A stretch of 46,446 nt of DNA from Gordonia sihwensis NBRC 108236 (GTDB taxonomy: Bacteria; Actinomycetota; Actinomycetes; Mycobacteriales; Mycobacteriaceae): NCBI RefSeq assembly GCF_000333035.1, contig NZ_BANU01000024.1, positions 1 to 46,446 of the forward strand. Direction: 5' to 3'. A model generated the notes under the pieces. It made no database searches. It worked only from the letters and a program-made list of their open reading frames with translations, and was not told the origin of the DNA. Below, piece after piece: positions 43,614 through 46,446 of this stretch. The position numbers and the translations under genes were made by a program. Position 1 is the stretch's first letter; the number at the start of each line of letters is the position of its first letter.

Positions 43614-43633
43614 GCGGGGTGGGGTGGGGTGGG

Positions 43634-43782
43634 TTTCGACTCGCTTCGCTCGCTCAACTGGCCTATTAGGAGGGGAGGCTCGCTCAACTGGCCTAGGAGG
43701 CTAGGAGGGAGGCTCGCTCAACTGGCCTAGGAGGGAGGCTCGCTCAACTGGCCTAGGAGGGAGGCTCGCTCAACTGGCCTAG
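43634..43782. repeat. intergenic repeat cluster 2 with 26-bp tandem units
   Basis: One full copy of the 24-bp element of cluster 1 (43634-43657) is followed by truncated copies of its end, GGCTCGCTCAACTGGCCTA, at 43677, 43711, 43737 and 43763. The last three are exactly 26 bp apart, separated by GGAGGGA; the first is offset by 34 bp. This looks like local tandem expansion of a truncated dispersed repeat. Confidence 0.9.
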
Positions 43783-43831
43783 GCGGGCGTAGAGGCGTGC
43801 TCGCGTTACTGGCCGTGGGGCGGGGCGGCGG

Positions 43832-45091
43832 CTAACCCCGCCGTACCAGGCGGTCCTCGAAGTCGTGGACCAGCGCGCGCCACACCTCGGCCTCGTTGTC
43901 GAACGGGCCCGACGGGGCGAGCCGCTTCGGGTCGGGATTGATGGCGTAGTCGACGAACCAGCCGAGCGGCGTGGTGGTGGCCAGCGCCTCGTTGACCGTG
44001 TCGATGCCCGCGTAGTCGGCGGCGTCGGTGAGCAGTTCGACGGCCAGATCGAGCTGGCGGCTGTCGATCCGGCGCGGGCCGTCCAGGATGTCCTCGCCGA
44101 TGCCCTGGAGCGCGTAGACGTTCTCGGGGAGGACGTCGTACTCGATCTCGTTGGTGTCGGCGGCGGCCTGCACGTCATTGAAGGTCGACAGCTTCGCCAG
44201 ATCGTGGTCGTCGTTGTCGGCCAGGAAGCGAGTGAGCGCCCGTTGCGATCCGAAACCGTAGATGGTGCCCTTACGGCCCAGGAACACCGGATCGTCGCCG
44301 AGGTAGCAGCGCAGGGTCAGGAACTCGCCGGCGTCGGTGTAGATGCGGATGGGATCGATCCCGACGCCGGCCCAGAAATCGTCCTCGTCGATCTCGTCTT
44401 CCTCGTCGTCGTCCTGCTCGTCATCGTCGTCGGCGTCGTCGAGGACCACTTCTTCGGCATCGAAGTCGGGCTCGTCCTCGTCCTCGGCGGAGGCCGCCGC
44501 GGCCAACTCGTCCTCGGCGATCGTCACCGCGTCGGCGTCGACCTTCGGCACGGTGATGACCGCATCGAGAGCGTCGATCACATCGTCCCAGTGCTTGGCG
44601 ATGAGACGCCCGATGCGGACCCAGAGGTCGACGCCGTCGCGGCCCTCGAAGTTGTTGGTGCCGACCGTGACGGCGCCCAGGATCGGGTTGCCCGTGAAGA
44701 ACTTGGTGACCGGGGCCAGTTCGCAGACCTCGCCGATGATGCGGACGATCTCCAGCGCGTCCTCGAGCTCGCCGAGGACCTCCGGTCGCGGGTCCTCGGC
44801 GGCCAGCTCGGGGACGCCGATGAGGTCGTAGCTGTGCCGGTCGTCGGGGACCAGCTCGGCCGCCTGCACCTTCTTGATCGTCTCCCACGCGGGGTGATCG
44901 ACGAGGTCGTTGTCGTCGTCTGTGCGCACGAAGGCGACGAGTTCGGCGACGCCGGGCAACGCGTACAGGTCGTCTTCCAGACCCAGGAACGCTTCCCACT
45001 CGTCATCGCCCTCGCGCCACCGCGGAGCCCACAGTGTGAAGAGGTTGCCTTCGGTCAGTCCGAGTTCGATGGGAACGATGTCACCGGCCAT
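43832..45091 (-). CDS. conserved acidic protein (Rv3311-like)
   Basis: A 419-residue protein lacking TM or signal segments. Both halves contain repeated tryptophan/aspartate-rich segments (GLTEGNLFTLWAPRWREGDDEW). They are separated by a highly acidic linker near residues 205-240 made mostly of Asp and Glu. From memory it matches the conserved actinobacterial protein beside add in M. tuberculosis (Rv3311); the annotation 'primosomal protein' sometimes attached to this family is not supported by anything visible here. ATG at 45091 is preferred to GTG at 45097. The function is unknown. Confidence 0.8.
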   Translation of the reverse strand: MAGDIVPIELGLTEGNLFTLWAPRWREGDDEWEAFLGLEDDLYALPGVAELVAFVRTDDDNDLVDHPAWETIKKVQAAELVPDDRHSYDLIGVPELAAEDPRPEVLGELEDALEIVRIIGEVCELAPVTKFFTGNPILGAVTVGTNNFEGRDGVDLWVRIGRLIAKHWDDVIDALDAVITVPKVDADAVTIAEDELAAAASAEDEDEPDFDAEEVVLDDADDDDEQDDDEEDEIDEDDFWAGVGIDPIRIYTDAGEFLTLRCYLGDDPVFLGRKGTIYGFGSQRALTRFLADNDDHDLAKLSTFNDVQAAADTNEIEYDVLPENVYALQGIGEDILDGPRRIDSRQLDLAVELLTDAADYAGIDTVNEALATTTPLGWFVDYAINPDPKRLAPSGPFDNEAEVWRALVHDFEDRLVRRG

Positions 45092-45158
45092 GGTCACTGA
45101 GCCTAATCAAGAACTCGTTCGCGTGCTGCACGGGGCCGGTCGACGTCGTGAATTCGGG

Positions 45159-45476
45159 TCAGTGGCCGGTCATGGCTGGACCGTTCTCGTCCGTCATCGC
45201 ACCCGGCGGAGTCATCATCTCGCTGGTGGCCGGCGGCGCCATCGTCGGCGACATGGGTGCCATCTGCGAGGACATCGGCGGTGACATGGGCGTCTGGGAC
45301 ATCGGCGGGGACATCGGGGTCTGAGACATGGGTGCGGGGGACATCTGCGAGGACATGGTCGACGGGGTGGTCGGAGTCTTGTCGTTGTCGTCGCCGCACG
45401 CCGAGAGCACTGCGACCAGGGCGGCGGCGCCCGCGAGCGTGACCACGGCGGTGCGACGGGTGGAGGTGGAGATCAT
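45159..45476 (-). CDS. methionine-rich lipoprotein
   Basis: A 105-residue lipoprotein. The signal peptide ends with the lipobox LSAC (Cys27). The mature part of about 78 residues is almost entirely Met, Pro, Ser, Thr and Gln, with 14 methionines in units such as MSQTPMSPPM, which occurs twice. Regularly spaced Met residues on an extended chain can bind Cu(I) or Ag(I); alternatively, it could be a wall-spanning spacer. It diverges from an ECF sigma factor gene across a 128-bp region with a 12-bp palindrome. No known family. Confidence 0.8.
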   Translation of the reverse strand: MISTSTRRTAVVTLAGAAALVAVLSACGDDNDKTPTTPSTMSSQMSPAPMSQTPMSPPMSQTPMSPPMSSQMAPMSPTMAPPATSEMMTPPGAMTDENGPAMTGH

Positions 45477-45554
45477 CGGAGTTCCTTTCGTCGACGGGGT
45501 GGCCGGCTCGGCCGCCCTCGCTGATGATTCGTCGCCGAGACGGCCGAGTATTGG

Positions 45555-45566
45555 TTTCGATCGAAA
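45555..45566. promoter_or_regulatory. 12-bp palindrome in the lipoprotein/sigma promoter region
   Basis: TTTCGATCGAAA is a perfect palindrome at 45555-45566, between the Met-rich lipoprotein (start 45476) and the sigma factor (start 45605). It could be a regulator site; the binding protein is unknown. Confidence 0.4.
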
Positions 45567-45604
45567 TCGGCAGTGACACCAATCCGTGACGCATCGGGTG
45601 TCGA

Positions 45605-46186
45605 ATGGTTGGTGTGGACCACACGAATCAGTCTGTCGTGACCGGCACGGTGTCGTTCGACGACCTCCTCGAAGCGGTCGGCGAAGGCGACCGCGACGCC
45701 TTCGACGTACTCTTCGACGAACTCGGCCCGCGCACGTTGGCGCTGGCTCGACGCGTGGTCGGCAGCAGCGCCCGCGGCGAGGAGGTGCTGCAGGACGCGT
45801 GGCTGCAGGTATGGCGCACCGCAGGCGCCTACGACCGCGGCCGCGGCAGCGCGCGGGCCTGGATCACCACGCTCGTCCACCGCCGCGCCGTCGACACCGT
45901 GCGCCACGACGTGGCCGAACACCGGCGTGACGAGCGGTTCGAGGCCGCGCGCGTCCCGGACTTCGACTCGGTCAGCGACGACGTGGTGGCGCGTGACGAA
46001 CGGATCCGGGTGCGGGCCTGCCTGGACACGCTGACCGTCAAACAGCGCGAGGCGATCGACCGCGCCTACTTCGGCGGACTGACGTACTCGGAGGTCGCGG
46101 CGGCCCTCGCGCTGAGTCCGGCCACGGTCAAGACACGTATCCGTGACGGGCTGCAACGGCTCCGGACCTGCATGGGAGGACGGTGA
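45605..46186 (+). CDS. ECF sigma factor, SigK-like
   Basis: A 193-residue group IV sigma factor. Region 2 includes DAFDVLFDELGPRTLALARRVVG, GRGSARAWITTLVHRRAVDTVR; region 4 includes LTVKQREAIDRAYFGGLTYSEVAAALALSPATVKTRIRDGLQRLR. The order of motifs resembles mycobacterial SigK, which controls cell-wall lipoprotein genes. ATG at 45605 is tentative; GTG at 45614 is an alternative. The next gene encodes an anti-sigma factor, starting within 3 bp. The likely target is the divergent Met-rich lipoprotein, by analogy with SigK and the MPT70/83 genes. Confidence 0.9.
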   Translation: MVGVDHTNQSVVTGTVSFDDLLEAVGEGDRDAFDVLFDELGPRTLALARRVVGSSARGEEVLQDAWLQVWRTAGAYDRGRGSARAWITTLVHRRAVDTVRHDVAEHRRDERFEAARVPDFDSVSDDVVARDERIRVRACLDTLTVKQREAIDRAYFGGLTYSEVAAALALSPATVKTRIRDGLQRLRTCMGGR

Positions 46187-46188
46187 CC

Positions 46189-46446
46189 ATGAGCGATCCA
46201 CGATCGGGAAGCACCCGCGACCACCCGCGTGATCTGCTGCCCCTGCACGCGCTCGACGCGCTCGACGAACTCGACAGGCGCCGGGTGGAGGCGCATCTGC
46301 AGACGTGCCCCGAATGTGCGGCCGCATGGGCCGCCTGGCAGGAGACCGCGGCAGATCTGAGCACCGACGCGGACCCGGTACCGCCGCCGGTGCGGGCCGC
46401 GCTCATGCGCGCCGTGGACGGTGAGGCGTCCGCCGCGCCGTCCGCC
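46189..46446 (+). CDS. anti-sigma factor with zinc-binding motif, partial
   Basis: The first 86 residues of an anti-sigma factor, cut by the window end. DLLPLHALDALDELDRRRVEAHLQTCPECAAAW contains an HxxxCxxC zinc-binding anti-sigma motif that grips the sigma factor in the cytoplasm. The remainder, probably a TM helix and an extracytoplasmic domain (RskA-like), lies outside. ATG at 46189 has GGGAGGA upstream; GTG at 46183 would overlap the sigma stop. Paired with the SigK-like factor. Confidence 0.87.
   Translation, partial: MSDPRSGSTRDHPRDLLPLHALDALDELDRRRVEAHLQTCPECAAAWAAWQETAADLSTDADPVPPPVRAALMRAVDGEASAAPSA

Noticed and set aside
43634..43782. CRISPR array
   Set aside because: The units abut with a 26-bp period and no unique spacers; it is a tandem repeat, and no cas genes are near.

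Overview
This 46.4 kb window is high-GC chromosomal DNA from an actinobacterium of the order Mycobacteriales, most likely Gordonia or a close relative. The evidence is the codon bias, the mycobacterial-type SOS boxes, an actinobacterial SAM-IV riboswitch, and a gene order that follows, from memory, the M. tuberculosis interval from about Rv3311 to Rv3395 (imuA', imuB, acrA1, dnaE2, trmL, folD, metX, metY, icd, trpS, yihY, dacB, sdh, cdd, deoA, add). I see no rRNA, tRNA, CRISPR array, prophage or intact insertion sequence.

Layout. 0-5 kb: envelope sensing. A PspC/LiaF-like membrane protein and a small membrane protein diverge from a PspC-histidine kinase fusion and its LuxR-type response regulator; a tail-anchored Ser/Thr kinase follows. 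4.9-15.5 kb: DNA damage. Three LexA boxes precede a radical-SAM-like protein that has lost its cysteine cluster, the imuA'-imuB pair, and dnaE2. Between them lie a PLP enzyme of the D-threonine aldolase type and an AcrA1-like double-SDR protein whose N-terminal active site is destroyed. 15.6-18.6 kb: nagB, then two divergent citrate synthase genes. One carries an N-terminal helix-turn-helix, and a cluster of overlapping palindromes lies between the two genes. 18.6-22.1 kb: trmL, a 56-residue orphan protein, a PASTA lipoprotein, and a P450/TetR pair with two tandem operators.

22.2-30.3 kb: folD-DUF3017, a SnoaL-like protein, the metY-metX operon under a SAM-IV riboswitch, icd with an AcnR-like operator, an MFS exporter and exonuclease III. 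30.4-35.7 kb: two paralogous secreted proteins of unknown function, trpS, a YihY/BrkB protein and a D,D-carboxypeptidase. 36-43.6 kb: the sdhCDAB operon with a strong terminator, then divergent cdd-deoA, an LLM-class F420-type oxidoreductase and add (pyrimidine and purine salvage). An IdeR/DtxR-like box lies between sdhC and cdd. 43.6-46.4 kb: a repeat cluster, an acidic conserved protein, a Met-rich lipoprotein, and an ECF sigma factor (SigK-like) with an anti-sigma factor cut by the window end.

The most unusual items are the DNA-binding citrate synthase with its palindrome cluster, the cysteine-free SOS-linked radical SAM homologue, the AcrA1 protein with a dead domain, the paralogous secreted pair, and the Met-rich lipoprotein next to an ECF sigma factor. 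Two clusters of dispersed intergenic repeats flank the sdh-to-add region.
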